Positions 10,516 through 22,357 of a DNA stretch of 64,000 nucleotides are shown here, piece by piece. The first letter of the stretch is position 1. Each line of letters begins with the position of its first letter. The position numbers were made by a program, and so were the translations under genes. A model generated the notes under the pieces. It was not told the origin of the DNA and did no database searches. It worked only from the letters and a program-made list of their open reading frames with translations. The stretch comes from Epithemia pelagica (taxonomy: Eukaryota; Bacillariophyta; Bacillariophyceae; Surirellales; Surirellaceae): assembly GCA_946965045.2 (NCBI GenBank), contig OX337240.1, positions 62,001 through 126,000 on the forward strand, read 5' to 3'.

Positions 10516-12760
10516 GATGAGAATGATGCTGATACGATCAACGAGTCCCAATCCGAAAGGCCTTTGGACAATTCACTTTGCTCCTCAAAGAGACTCGCAA
10601 CTTGGAAGCAGACGCTCTGTTCAATTCAATCGGATTGGAGGCAGATTGTCTTATGATGATTGAATCGATTCTTGCAATCGAGTGTGTTGCAAGTGACAAC
10701 TACTGGAGCGCCTTTCTATACTCTCGAGAAAAAAACACCTTTCGTTCTCTCCGTTTTGAACTGGCACGTGTGTGCTCTTCAAGAAGTTGTTATCAATGAT
10801 GATGATGATGATCCGGCGGTGAATGTGTAGCAATAGAATGGCTGTTGTTCTTGTTGGATCGAGTACGGAGAGTGGTGGATATCCTTCCCTCCACCTCAAC
10901 TGTGTATCGTTTGTCCACACAAACGACCAGCGTTTGGGAAAAAAGAAACTTCGTTTCCCTTCCTACGAGAGAGCTGTGGTGGGGATTGTTGCTTGTGGTG
11001 GTGCTTGTTGTTGTTGTTGTTGTTGTTGTTGGAACCTACGACTACTACTACGGGTGTTGTTGTTGCTTCCCATGTACACAGATTCTTCTTCCTCCACTCG
11101 TTCGTTTCCCCGAGCAACAACCCTCCGCCTCTCGAGATTCCAAAGAGACACCACAACGCCACCAATCCGTGTGTGGGTGTGTATCTTCTTTCTCTCTCTC
11201 CTCTTGGACACAACAATCTCTTGTTGTTGTTGGTTGCAGCTTGTTCTTCTCGTTTGCTGCTCGTTCCAGTCTTGATTTCGTCTTTTTTCGAAGAGCTAAT
11301 CCATCTCTCGAATTCTCGCCATTCGTTGTTCGTTGTCCGTGTCGGGGGCTGGATGCGATTCTGTTGCACTGTAGTGCACGCCAAAAACCAATCAGTCTCG
11401 AACGAATAGTACAAGCTTGTATGTGGCACATGGGACCGGCGGGCGTGTCGAAATGGTACACTCCAAAAGACTATCGAAATCCGCTTTACTATGCGAAACA
11501 CAGAAGAGGCATCGAGACATCGGTTCCAAGAGTCGTGTGCGCGACCCACAGCTCCTAAGTACTGGATCGCAAATAAGATTCCTCGCCTGGCGTGACAAAA
11601 GGCTCCCAACTTGCAAAATTTGCCACTGGGAACCAATGTGTACAGACGCCTTTGACTCTGAAACAATGTATACGGACAAACATTTTCCTTTACTTATGGG
11701 CGCAGTTCCTGTTTGGAGAGGACACGTGACTCTCGAACAGCGATCGACGTTTGGCGAACCAATCCACAACACTCGCATAAACTGTACCTTTGGGAACTGT
11801 GAGTCTTGTGTGCCGAGCATCGAACAAGATACTGCCGCGCCAAATAATACTAACCACAACAACGGCCCGCCCCCTTCCGAGAAACGAATGACTCCTGGGA
11901 ATGACAGCCCCAACGCACGCCAGAAGAGACACGCAGAACAACCAAAGAGTCTCGTCCGTCATCGTTTGACTTTGGAGAGATGCATCCATAATCGTACGTA
12001 CGTTGGATGCATTCGGAAAAATGAGACAATCAACGGTTGCAACAAGAGATTTATAGAATCTCGAGAACAATGGCGTCGTTCCAGGAGCGACAAGAACCCA
12101 CATTCCAAAAGAAACCACGACGAACACAAAGACCTAGAGAGGTATCTACCAGGAACGAGACGAACGGAGGGAAGATTGGATCGGGCCGAGGATGGATCTA
12201 CACAGCAATTCCAGCCGGGTGACAAACACGGAATGTCCATCCAAATCCTGACACCTGGTCCATGGTGTGTACAAGGGTAGATATGGATGACGGAATGAGT
12301 CTGCTACCAACAACCATTAATTGTCAACGAAAAATCAAGAGACGTTCGACCAATGCTCCATGTGTGTATCGTGGAATCCAGGTCCTGGCGACCGGGGCAT
12401 CGAAAAATAGAGGCCGACAGTGTCGATGGGAACCACGCAGGGTCCTTCTCCTAGTACGTAGTAGCTAGATAGAGTGGGTCCTACTGCGCGTTGGTGCAAT
12501 CCCAACCTATCTAGGTAGGGAGGTAGATGACGAATCGCGTTTTTCACCCATTGTCGTAGACGATAGGCAAAGATGTGATGCGATTCCAACAAATGCGAAA
12601 CGGTCCAGAAGCATGTACCGCAAATGAAATTAAAGTGTGTGCCAAGATGCGCAAAAAGAGAATCTAATAATAATGAAACAAATTATCTCAAGTAGGAGTA
12701 GGAGTCGTAAGAGTATATTGGTATGCAGTAATGAAACAGGAGTGGCAAACCGTCATTCGG
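10516..12760. other. intergenic between the two RING genes
   Basis: No gene supported. It holds the upstream region of the first RING gene and the 3' flank of the second. A TTG/CAA microsatellite runs at about 11003-11030. ATG-to-stop frames here are short, low in complexity and without recognisable domains. TAG/CTA-rich imperfect palindromes occur at 12463-12530. Confidence 0.5.
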
Positions 12761-14911
12761 CTAGGCAAATTTTGGTCTGGATCGTCGTGTACTGGTGGTT
12801 CCCCGATGATCGCCTCGCATGCGCAAAAAGGGTCGATTGTCACTGCTACTACTACTGGCCGTTTGTCGAAGGACGGAACCAAATCCCTTTTTCATGCCAC
12901 TCGTACTCAACCCGTAATGTCCCGACAAGCCCGATCGAAAGTTGACTGTCGTATAGCCATTGCCTCCGCCTCCTCCGCCCGGACTGTGGCCCGAAAAGCT
13001 ATAACTATTTTGCAACTGCGGTCGAGGTTGCGTGACGGGGGTTCGTTGGTGTTGGTGTTGTTGCGCCGCGGCCGCGGCCGAGGATTCCAACCGCGCGGCC
13101 GTGGCCGGTCTCATGCGGGCCGAGTCATGGTCGTCCAAGGATTCCGTCATGAGTCCATGCATAAACAGGCCCGGTTCGGGGACGACCCCGCCCCGCAAAA
13201 AGTCGGACGTCAAAAAATCAAAATTGGTCCCACATCCATAGGTCAAGGCCACTTGATCATGAGATTGCGTCGTTTCCATACTTCGGGTCAAATCCAAATC
13301 GGCATTGTCAATGCTCACGGGAGAATCGGGAATGGCCGGACAGGGCAAATACTCGCCCGTCGGAGTCGTGTTCGTCGTGTTGTGGTGGTGGTGGCCGGCC
13401 GTCGCCGAGGCATAGTGGTGTCGCATGCCATGCAAGGGTTCCGAGGCCGGAGCCGTGTGCAAACTGGGTTGAATCAAGGCATTGAGAGGTGTCGTGGGAT
13501 GGGTCAAGGGGGACTGTTGTTCCGCTTGATCGGCACTCGACAAGGGTTCTGGTGGGGGTGGAGGCGGTTCGGAAATGACGGGATGCGTTGGGACGTGGGA
13601 CAAGGCCGTGTCAATCCGTTGTTGCAAGGCGTCTTCCATCTTTTGATGGTGGGCCAACTTTTGGCGTATTTCGTGTCGTTCGTGCCGGACCGTTTCCAAC
13701 AAGCCTTGTAATCGACACGATTCTTCCAGAGGTCGTCCCACCTTGACCAATTGTTGGTGGGTGGCCAAAATAAAACCCTCGTGACGGGCCAGTGTGGCGA
13801 CACCGTCTTCAAAGGTGACCACTTGCACCTTTTGACCGTATTCCAACAAGTAGGGATCGCGGGTGGTCGAGGCCGAATGGGACAAGGTGGGAGGAGAAAG
13901 AGGATCCACCAGAATCAGCGGTTCTTCTTCTTGTGGTTGTGATGGTAGATCTTGTGGTTCTCGACACGGTACTGGAGCACGCATCGCTGGACCATCCACC
14001 TCCAGTAGTTTTTCGTCTTCTTTGTCTTCCTGTCGTGGTTGTGGAGGATGATGTCGCACGAGACAGGGTGGTGTGGCAGTGGACCGGGAGAGAGAGGGTG
14101 GTTCCAATTCGTCCTTGACTTCATCGGGAAAACTATTGGAACTTGTCAAATGGGGTCGGTCCTCGGGTTTTCGTTCGTCTGATGGTTGCCGTGGTTTGGT
14201 CTTGCGTGGATCCTGGGGCAGGACGACCAATCCATCGTCTCGCACGGCATAGGTTCCACAGGGACCGGCAAAGGAGGTCAAACCGGCGACTAACCGATCG
14301 GCATCAAAGGCATCCTCCTCGTCGTCTTGCGTGTGGGGTGTCTCCACGGCTTTGCTACTAGGAGACGGTTGTGTGACCACCAGGGGTGGTGTGGGTGGCG
14401 CCGGTTGTTCCTGCGGATCCAGGGTAATGGCCGAGACATCCAAGGGCAAGTCCGTGGTGGGATTGACTCCCTGGGGCGATGATTCCAGGTTTGTCATATA
14501 CTTGTCGGAAATGCGTTGCGTGGCTTCCATCATGGCCAAGAGGACGACATTTTTGCAAATGGGCAAGGGAATTTTGGAGGCGGCATTCGGTATGGGAGAT
14601 TTGGTGGGGGTCGCGGGGCTGCTAAATTGGGAGGGGAATTGAGTCGAAAATCGCGAATTGTTGGTAGTGTTGGTGGAAGTGCAATAGTTGCGGATGGTTT
14701 GTTCGGGGACAAAGAGGGATTCGCGACATTCCATGCATCGTTTCAATCGTTTGGTACAGGGCAAACACACATAGGTATGACCACAGGGCAAGACCATGGG
14801 CGGTCGCGTCGAGGTATTGAATTCATCAAAGCAAATGATACAATGAAAGGGAATCACCGAAGCGGCAGCGGCCGCCATTTCCGCTCGCAACTCCCGCACC
14901 GATCGAGTCAT
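12761..14911 (-). CDS. RING-finger protein, paralogue 2 (candidate E3 ubiquitin ligase)
   Basis: Single exon, 716 residues, ATG at 14911. The RING (residues about 22-66) is almost identical to that of the neighbour: CIICFDEF, LPCGHTYVCLPC, KRLKRCMEC. The central block is also shared: YGQKVQVVTFEDGVATLAR, GFILATHQQLVKV, SCRLQGLLETV. The C-terminal part again has NFRSGLSGHYGL followed by a basic, Ser-rich end with GDHRG. Between these lie Pro/Ser/Thr-rich disordered segments and acidic patches. Same strand and same domain order as the gene at 7570-10515, so the two are a tandem duplication in which the conserved islands are kept and the linkers have diverged. Role by family: ubiquitin transfer. 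Substrate and location are not readable from the sequence. Confidence 0.88.
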   Translation of the reverse strand: MTRSVRELRAEMAAAAASVIPFHCIICFDEFNTSTRPPMVLPCGHTYVCLPCTKRLKRCMECRESLFVPEQTIRNYCTSTNTTNNSRFSTQFPSQFSSPATPTKSPIPNAASKIPLPICKNVVLLAMMEATQRISDKYMTNLESSPQGVNPTTDLPLDVSAITLDPQEQPAPPTPPLVVTQPSPSSKAVETPHTQDDEEDAFDADRLVAGLTSFAGPCGTYAVRDDGLVVLPQDPRKTKPRQPSDERKPEDRPHLTSSNSFPDEVKDELEPPSLSRSTATPPCLVRHHPPQPRQEDKEDEKLLEVDGPAMRAPVPCREPQDLPSQPQEEEPLILVDPLSPPTLSHSASTTRDPYLLEYGQKVQVVTFEDGVATLARHEGFILATHQQLVKVGRPLEESCRLQGLLETVRHERHEIRQKLAHHQKMEDALQQRIDTALSHVPTHPVISEPPPPPPEPLSSADQAEQQSPLTHPTTPLNALIQPSLHTAPASEPLHGMRHHYASATAGHHHHNTTNTTPTGEYLPCPAIPDSPVSIDNADLDLTRSMETTQSHDQVALTYGCGTNFDFLTSDFLRGGVVPEPGLFMHGLMTESLDDHDSARMRPATAARLESSAAAAAQQHQHQRTPVTQPRPQLQNSYSFSGHSPGGGGGGNGYTTVNFRSGLSGHYGLSTSGMKKGFGSVLRQTASSSSSDNRPFLRMRGDHRGTTSTRRSRPKFA

Positions 14912-17011
14912 GGTAGAGACTGTGGTTGTGGTTGATGTATGGGGAGAGAGGGAGAGCTTTTTGTCTGTGCCGTCGAGAAAGTGTTGCCTTGATGCGTTCG
15001 TGTCAAGGCACTCCTGAATTCGCTTCTGTTTTATTCTCTAAGAAGATTTCGTGTCCAAAGCGCGCAATTCTTGCAAAGGAATATGTTACTCCAATGGCCA
15101 AGTCGTGGTGTCCAGTCCAGTAGATTGATGGAGGGATGGATTCACACACTCACACACAGACCAGAGAATCCAACGGTGTGGCTTCTGGCAATCAAGAGAG
15201 CAAAGAGATGGATGGATTGTGGATCCCTATTGTTGCGTTGCCACCACCGAGCCGACGTTCTCCTTACACGTAGCTCAAGTGAATCAGACCGTCTGGTGGT
15301 GAATTGCTTCGGTGGTTCTTGTTGTGGATTGCCCCTCTACCAACGACACGAGTTTGTCCGTGGAATAGAAGACAAGGTGCGGATGAAAGGATCGACTGCT
15401 GGAAAAGCTCCGTTCCGTCCGCTGGAGAACAACCAACCAACAACCAACAAGCACAACAACACACTGTTTGGTGGTGTGGAGGTTGATGCAGCGTGCTCCC
15501 AACACGATGATACGATTGAATTGGATCTATCGTGCCGAGAAAAGAGGCATACATACAGCGACAACGATGGAGACAGTTGGATCGATTTTCGTAGTTTAGA
15601 CGATCGACACGCACTGCGCACGCATACACTACGCTAGAAGTCTATGATTTAGATGGCCTTCGATCGTCGAACGTAGACAATGGTGTAGCTATTCCACTCA
15701 ACGAACGTACCGAGATCTCCTTCCACAAGAGGGACACGCCAAGATTCTGTACGATATCTACACCAGCTATGACAACTCCCGAGCCGGAGGGTCGAAAAGC
15801 TACCCAAGAATCGTCCCGCTCGATCCGTCTCTCACCAAGCTCCAAGATGGGAGCGCGCGAGGACCACCCAGAACACGCTTGGTGGTCTCAACGTCGGCGC
15901 ACAGCCCCGCGGATCTCTCATGTCGGAGACGTTGATGGACCGTTCCAAAGTTGCGTCCAACGGACTCCCTGGCTTAGTGAAATAATAGGTGCGACTCAGC
16001 AACGACTATCTAAAGTTTGGCTTTTCCGAAATAAATATAATAAAAAGGTTGAACAAGTACGTCCACTTCCGGAACGATACGTCGGCACGGAGAGGGACCC
16101 TGTCTCGGGAGTACCGCATCAAGGTACCATGTCCACCACATGGTGTCTCTTCCGCTTCTTTTAGGCTCTTTGTTTCCGCCATTCCAAAAAACAAAAAAAG
16201 GCCGCAAAACGCACCCACAAAACCGAGAACAGGAGCCATTTCATCTTTCGCCGCCGGTTGGGAGTTTGGAGGGTAGGTCTAGCTGAGATGACGAACAATG
16301 GCGTGTTCCTTGGGTTTGCTCGTTGGTGTCGGAGAATACTACAAAACTCAGATCTACCAGTAGAGAGAGAACTTCGATAACACTGGAAGTTCCTTGGAGC
16401 CATGGTTAATCCAGACCGTTCCTAGAATTCCTGTCCATGTCTGTGTATTTTAGGTGCGACCATTGTTGTGGATGAGAGATAGACGACTTTTGCACCTCTG
16501 TGGCGTCGGGATGCCATTCTATGGATGCAGTCGCTGTTCGGTGCGATCGACGCGCGCGTCTGGGGCGAGCCGGAAGACTCGAAGCGCCCGTCGGCGTTCC
16601 GTCCAACGCAGTTTCGGTTGATGGCCACAGGATTCCAGCCCCATGGACGAAGGGGAGGAACGAAGCAGAAGTCTCACCGACCCATGCGAAACAACAAACC
16701 CACAATCGGCCATGTTGTTGGCCGGAACGTAAATAGCCAGAAATAGCCAAAAACAGGAACACTACTTTGTGTAGAAAATTAAATGATAAAAAAGCTTTCC
16801 GAAAAACAAAAGAGTGCGACACAAGAATTGGTCGAATCGGTATCGTGGACGGATTGCGTCCGTGGTCTTGTGTGGTCGCACGAGAAAAAAACAAAAGTAG
16901 GCGAAAATGGAGTGTTCCAATGACTTGTTGTTGTTGTTCTTGTTGTTGTTCAAAAAATATATGCGCATGTCTGTCTTGTTGTGGTCCGCCGTCTCCTTGA
17001 CACACTAGCTA
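14912..17011. other. intergenic, no gene recognised
   Basis: About 2.1 kb with no protein similarity and no splice-consistent frame that I trust. It includes the upstream flank of the second RING gene and the 3' flank of the kinase gene, plus a short TTG-rich run at 16925-16951. Confidence 0.45.
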
Positions 17012-19312
17012 CTACTGCATTGAGCTGCTGCTAGTCTTGACCGCCGCGCTTTGTTCCAACAACAAGTGTTGAGCAATCGTGGCAAAGCAGGGTCGTGCGG
17101 CTGGTACGGCCTGGCACGATTCCCGCACGACATGTCGAATGGTGGGTGACGAAATGGACCGTGCCAGTTTCCACTCACCAGGATTGCCCCAAACCAACGG
17201 ACAACAAGTGCTGCTGCTGCACGGCTGGTGGTGGTACGAAACCCCAGTGCGGTTGTTTCGTTTGGGTGAAGGAGGAGGATACCCCGACTGTTGAATGCGA
17301 CGAAGCAACTCGTAGGAGCGGGTAATGTGAGCATGTGGTTTTTGCCAGGTGTACAATTCCCACAGCACTTGACCAAAGGAGTACACGTCGGTGGAAAAAC
17401 TGTAGGTTTCTCGTCGGGCCATTTCCGGTGCCATGTACCGCAGAGTTCCGACAAAACGGGTCCAGTGTCGACCATCTTCTTCTACTTCTTCTTCAAAACG
17501 AAAACAAGACTCGGAGTGTGTCTCGGAATCCGAATCTTCCTCTTCCTTGTCTTGGTGGTGCGGTTCCTTGTCTTGTGGGTGTAGTATTCGGGGTACCACC
17601 ATTCGGGCCAATCCAAAATCAAACAAGCGAACTTGACCATCCCATCCAAACCCGACATTGGCGGGTTTCAAATCACGAAACAAAATACCATGGGCATGCA
17701 AAAATTCCATGGCACGAGCCATGCCCACGGCAATTTCCAACAAACGAGAGTGAAGACGCTTTGTGGGGCGGTATCGTCCAGAGTCGCGTCGACTCGAAGC
17801 ATGGGGACGCACTCCTGGCAGTATGCTCGTCCTTGTCGCATGGCAGCAACCGCCCCCCAACTTGTGTCGTCGTCGTTTCCATCGAGCAATGGTTTGATCC
17901 AAGGATTCACTCAATTGTTCTTGTACCAAAAAGGCCGTTTCTGGATCCGTCCAAAAAGTAGAGGAAATCCCCAACAAGGCCACAATGTGAGGAGGACGAC
18001 GAGGACAATGGTCTGGAGGTTGCTCCTGTTCTTCTAATTCTTGTTGTTGTTGTTCTAATTCTTGTTGGCGAGCGAGATGGGCGAGAATGCGCACTTCCTT
18101 GTGCAAATCGCGCAAGGCCTCTTCCACGGCTGGAAGTGCGAGCTGCAAAGTTTTTGCATGCAAGCGTTTCAAGGCCATGGGTGTCATGGTACAGTCTGGA
18201 AGGCTAGTACTACTACTGGTGCTGGTATACGAAGGATCCAAGAGCCATTGCCTCGAACGGGTGGTGGTGGTGGTGGTCGTGGTCGTCCAAGAGGAGCAAG
18301 AGGCTGGCGGTTCCTCCATCAACCGTTGATAGGACCATTGTTTCTTAGGGGTCTGATATATCGTATTCTTGTGGTGGCGGTGGTCATGGTTGTCCGTGTC
18401 GTGGTTCTTGTTGTAGTAAAGAGTTGCTCTTCTTCTCCATTATTTGGTTCTTGTTGTGGCAGGGTTGTGGTGGTGGTTGGTGCAGGATTGATAGCAGCAT
18501 TTCGTAGTGCTATGAGTAGCCCCCTTTTGTCGTAGTACTCGTTGGGGAGTCGCAAGCATGGTCTCGCGTAAAATAGGCACAAAGGACAAGCATGATAAGG
18601 ATCCCACGGAACCATCACCACCATTGTTCTCGGATGCTTCGTCTGGTTCTTGTTGTTGTTGTTCCTCTTCCGTTGCGGTCCAATAAGCATCTGTGGTGGT
18701 TGTAGTGGAGATAATGCTATTATCATCACCATTGCAGGACAAGGACGACGACAAGGGTGAGGAGAAGGAAATAGTGGTTGTCGTCTTGGGAGTGGATCCT
18801 TGTGGTTGTTGGCAAATAAGGATGGGAGACGGACCACCGGGGACTGTTGCCAACGGTTCGTGGTGGTGGGTGACCTGGAATGGTTGTCGAGAAGGAGATT
18901 AATGATAGGGATTGAATGGTTCGTTTCGTGGGGACCATGGTTCGTTGTCTTGTGGTTGTAGTTGTGGTTTGGGTAGTGACTCCTCCTCCAAATCCAACGG
19001 TGGCTCCCTCTGCTGGCGCGGCTCCTGTTGTTTGTGACGGTCGTGGTGTGGTTGTTGCAGTTCCGTGTCGTGTGGTTGTGATTGTTCAGTGTCTTGTGGT
19101 TGTGATTGTGATTGTGGTTGTTGCAAGGATGGTTGTTGTTGTGGTTGTTGCTGTTGTGTTTGCTTCTTCAATGTGACTTGAAAGACGGCCGCAAATCCTC
19201 CAATGCCCAAGCGAGGACCGAGACAGAGCTCGGATCGATCCAACACGCGAATCTCGTGGATGGCACTGTCGTCGTTTCCTACTAGCAATGGAGGTGCGAT
19301 GGAGGCGTCCAT
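17012..19312 (-). CDS. Ser/Thr protein kinase, multi-exon, exon limits unresolved
   Basis: Protein kinase encoded on the minus strand. The 5' open segment (19312 to 18899) starts at an ATG and contains the glycine-rich loop RLGIGGFAAVFQVTLKK, followed by a Gln/Pro/His-rich stretch that runs into a stop. The large 3' segment (18322 to 17012) carries the rest: MALKRL with the beta-3 lysine, RDLHKEVRIL (helix C), FRDLKPANVGF (catalytic loop, with Phe replacing the usual His of HRD), FDFGLAR (DFG), GTLRYMAPE (activation segment) and DVYSFGQVLWELYTW. The APE and subdomain IX sequences resemble tyrosine-kinase-like (TKL) kinases. Between the loop and the lysine lie roughly 500 bases of Thr/Asn/Gln-coding low-complexity DNA. 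At least one intron must remove the stop at 18899-18901; I could not fix the junctions. A disordered insertion in the N-lobe is the simplest reading. Confidence 0.72.
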
Positions 19313-20648
19313 GGTTCCAACACCACCACCAAGGAATCCAACGGAACAGCCACAAGGACCGTTGGTCTAGGAACACAAAAGATTGGTGGGTCTCTCTCTG
19401 TGTTCTCTCGATCTCTCTCTGTGTTGTTTTTTTAGGAGGAACCAGAAGAAATTGGTTTGGAGAACGACTGCCACCCCTGCACAATCGAGGTGCTCATTCT
19501 CGTCTTTGGCGCTTCGAATTCAACGACCACAACCATCACAGAACCTTGGGATGCACATACAGAGATGCTCAATTGGATAGACGATTCTTCTTGGTTGGTT
19601 CCAAACACCACACACATACACATGGAGTTGGATCGACACGTTCCATATTCCAAACGAGCCGACACACACACACGTGTGGGAGATTTTTTTGCAGTGGCCA
19701 AAGAAAGTATTACAATAGCAAAAGGATGTCGAGTCGACACCATCCACACACAAACGGACGCTATCCATACCTCCGAGCGATAGATCAAGTCCTGCTCGTG
19801 AATGAGTAAGGGTTCAATGCACACTCTCTGTGAATCAAGATCCACCAGGACTCCATTTTACGCTCGGGGGTAACTAAATCCGAATCCCGTGAGGGACCAT
19901 CCACGCCCGAGGGAATTTTCTTGTGGACACCCAACCGAACTTCCGGATGCAATCCATCTTCCATGGAGCATAGCCTCTCTCAATTTTGTATGGGATACTC
20001 TGTTACTCGTATTCCGATTATCCCACCAAAAACCAAAACATGATGATATAATATACGAGCTCGTATGTGTATGTGTGTCGTTGATCCAAGCGAGGCCACA
20101 GGCCACAAGAATCCGAAGAAAAAATAATGATGGGGATGCGAAGGAGACGACCAGACGGATCGGACAGCTTTTGTGATCCATGCTTGTTTCGAGAACCTTG
20201 TCGTCGATCGATCCATCTCCCTCCCGAGGGAGAGGAGGTAGTTGTAGTTCGTATTGCTGGCTACTCGAGGAGGAGGAGTCTCGACTCTCTATACCTCGTT
20301 GCTAGTAGTCTTTTGTGGTTATTCATCATCATCCGAGGATGCGTTTGGTGCCTCGATGTGGTGTTGATGATTTACCTAGGTAGACCCCTCGAGATTGGTC
20401 CGCCCTCATACCTCTAGTCTACAAATAGAGGAGGAGTATAACTCGTATTGTATACTACCTAGAGGGAGGGTAGCTCTACCCGACGGAGTCGAGTCGCGTT
20501 TCGCTTAGTGGTCGCTCTTCCGCATGCCACCACGTCACCAAACCCGAAAGATCGCGATCCTCGCCCCATGGCGGCGTCATTTTTCGATTCGCTCCTTCTC
20601 ACTCTCACGGCGTTGTTTTGAGATTGACAGCGACTCCTCCTCCTCAGG
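19313..20648. other. intergenic between divergent genes
   Basis: Separates the kinase (minus) from the DUF2358 gene (plus), so it must hold both promoters. No coding frame is supported. An A/T/G-rich block with TACCTAGGTAG-type partial palindromes lies at 20374-20475. Confidence 0.5.
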
Positions 20649-21578
20649 ATGATGATGAGCAGCCGTACTAACAGCAGAACGTTTCCCAAGACTGTGAGCA
20701 GACGACACCAAGGAGGCATTCGGGTCGTCCTTGTAGGAGTGCTGCTGCTGGGATGGCCCACTAGTTGTTGGGTGCAGAGTTGGGGAGGCAGCGTGGTTCC
20801 TGTTGCAAGACGACGACAACGACAGAATGGTCGTCGTCTTGGGCCACTGTGGAATGTACCACAACAACAACAACAAGAACAACAAGAATCAGCATCCACG
20901 AACAACAAGGCCCCGGAAACACTGGGGTTTGACGACACGGATGTCGCCTCCAAAGGCTTGGTCTCCTCCTTGACCAATCTCGTCAATTCGTGGGTCAATG
21001 GGAGGAGGAGTTCCAACATGGCATTCACGACTACTACCAGTAGCAACAGTAGCAGTACACTTTTAGACCAACTACCACCACCGCCAACCTCGCCCGAGGA
21101 ATTGTTGCAGCGCATTCGCGCCGATTATCAAGAGCACAACTACTTGTGGACGGGCCACATCGATCTGCCATGTTTTGAAGAAGCGTGTCGCTTTCAAGAT
21201 CCCACCTTGGAGTTTGTCGGACGACTGCAATTTGTGGAAAATGTGCAAAATTTGCAACCCCTTGTCAATGCACTCATTCCAGCCGCGCACGACAAGCAAT
21301 CCCGGTTGTTCAGTATTCAGTTGCATTTGGAAAATGATGATGCGGGTGGCTACATTCAAACGCGCTGGAACATGGTGGGCAATTTTACCAATCTCTTTTG
21401 GAAGCCCCAACTCAATGTCGTGGGTCGCACCAAATTTTGGTATCGACGACAACCACCAAAGGACGATTCTTCTTCCAACAATAAGGATGAGTCGTCGTAT
21501 GCCGTCTACTTTTACGACGAAGTCTGGGAACTCCCCGCCTATCAAGCCTTGTTGCAGTTGCTGATTCCTCGATGGTAG
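20649..21578 (+). CDS. DUF2358-family protein, probably plastid-targeted
   Basis: Single exon, 309 residues. The C-terminal half (residues about 145-309) matches the layout of DUF2358 proteins of plants and algae: an RIRADYQEHNYLWTGHI start, then CFEEACRFQDPTLEFVG, a W-x-MVGNF segment, and LFWKPQLNVVGRTKFWY near the end. This is an NTF2-like fold by family knowledge; its biochemical role is unknown and plant members are plastidial. The N-terminus begins MMMSSRTNSRTF and is followed by a hydrophobic stretch (VVLVGVLLLGWPTSCW) that could be a signal peptide, then a basic, Gln/Asn-rich region as expected for a bipartite diatom plastid presequence. A clear Phe at the cleavage site is not visible, so targeting is tentative. 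ATG chosen as the first in frame. Confidence 0.8.
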   Translation: MMMSSRTNSRTFPKTVSRRHQGGIRVVLVGVLLLGWPTSCWVQSWGGSVVPVARRRQRQNGRRLGPLWNVPQQQQQEQQESASTNNKAPETLGFDDTDVASKGLVSSLTNLVNSWVNGRRSSNMAFTTTTSSNSSSTLLDQLPPPPTSPEELLQRIRADYQEHNYLWTGHIDLPCFEEACRFQDPTLEFVGRLQFVENVQNLQPLVNALIPAAHDKQSRLFSIQLHLENDDAGGYIQTRWNMVGNFTNLFWKPQLNVVGRTKFWYRRQPPKDDSSSNNKDESSYAVYFYDEVWELPAYQALLQLLIPRW

Positions 21579-22357
21579 TAGAAACAAGTGAATTCCTCAA
21601 TGGCCACCACAAGAGAATCACATGCAGCACCTACCTTTCGGTAGACAGACGGGGAACTTTGTGTGTGTGTGTCTGTGTCTGTGAAGGAAATCCGTCCCTC
21701 CTACTGGAAGAAATGACGGGGGCCCGCCCCCAACGAGACGACTACCTGCTACTCGTTGTTGCGAATGTCGTGGCGGATGAATGTGCGGAAAAGAGTGTCG
21801 TAGTCGGGGTCGTTGGGATCCATTGTTTCCATATCCTGCTAAAAGAGAATGCCGCAGCGGCCATGACCGAGGCTTGAGAAATCCACGTGGAGCTTCGCCG
21901 GTTGTGAACAAGAGAAAGGAAACTTGATTCGCAACTTTGAGGTTCTTCTTGTGACAGAAAATCGAGGAGCGGTGTTGGCCGTGGGCGATACTAAAAAAAA
22001 ACACATTATTTTGGAATAATTACAGGAAATGGCTTAACAGCGTCATGGAAACCGCTTCCTTCAGAATGAGAAGGGAACTATGAAATCCCCAAGCCAAGTT
22101 ATTAAGGCAATCAGCATTCCACTACTGTTATGCAATCTCGTGGTATTCATATGGACTGACGCAGCGATATGTTACACTTGGCTTCTTCGTATTGGCGATC
22201 TCTGACGCATATTGTACTAAGCTTGTCTCGAAGTATTTGTTTTTCTGGAAAGTTGTTCGTGTATCATTTGCAAGAGGGTATTCCGACTACCTGGTGCGAA
22301 GATCTCCAAAATAGTGATGCACAAAAAACCCAAGAATGCAAAGGGTAACAACTGTCC
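21579..22357. other. intergenic with a deleted gene copy
   Basis: No intact gene. Positions 21798-21945 carry the degenerate fragment listed next. The remainder, about 21946-22357, shows no coding potential and is the 3' flank of the minus-strand coiled-coil gene. Confidence 0.5.
21798..21945 (-). pseudogene. internally deleted copy of the plastid membrane-protein gene
   Basis: This stretch aligns piecewise with the gene at 31736-32917, bases about 32517-32772, in the same orientation. Matching blocks include TCGTAGTCGGGGTCG, TAAAAGAGAATG, GAGGCTTGAGAAATCCACG and CTTCGCCGGTTGTG. The segments between these blocks in the full gene (about 35, 55 and 40 bases) are missing here, and scattered substitutions are present. 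It cannot encode a protein. It is a truncated paralogue or relic about 10.7 kb from the parent copy. Confidence 0.8.

Noticed and set aside
10845-11558. Plus-strand frame upstream of the first RING gene
   Set aside because: Leu/Val/Ser low complexity generated by TTG repeats; no domain and no conserved pattern.
12731-13711. Long plus-strand frame opposite the second RING gene
   Set aside because: Antisense shadow of a gene with strong domain evidence on the minus strand; no recognisable protein features.
15071-15637. Plus-strand frame of 188 codons between the second RING gene and the kinase
   Set aside because: Composition and lack of any motif make it indistinguishable from chance.
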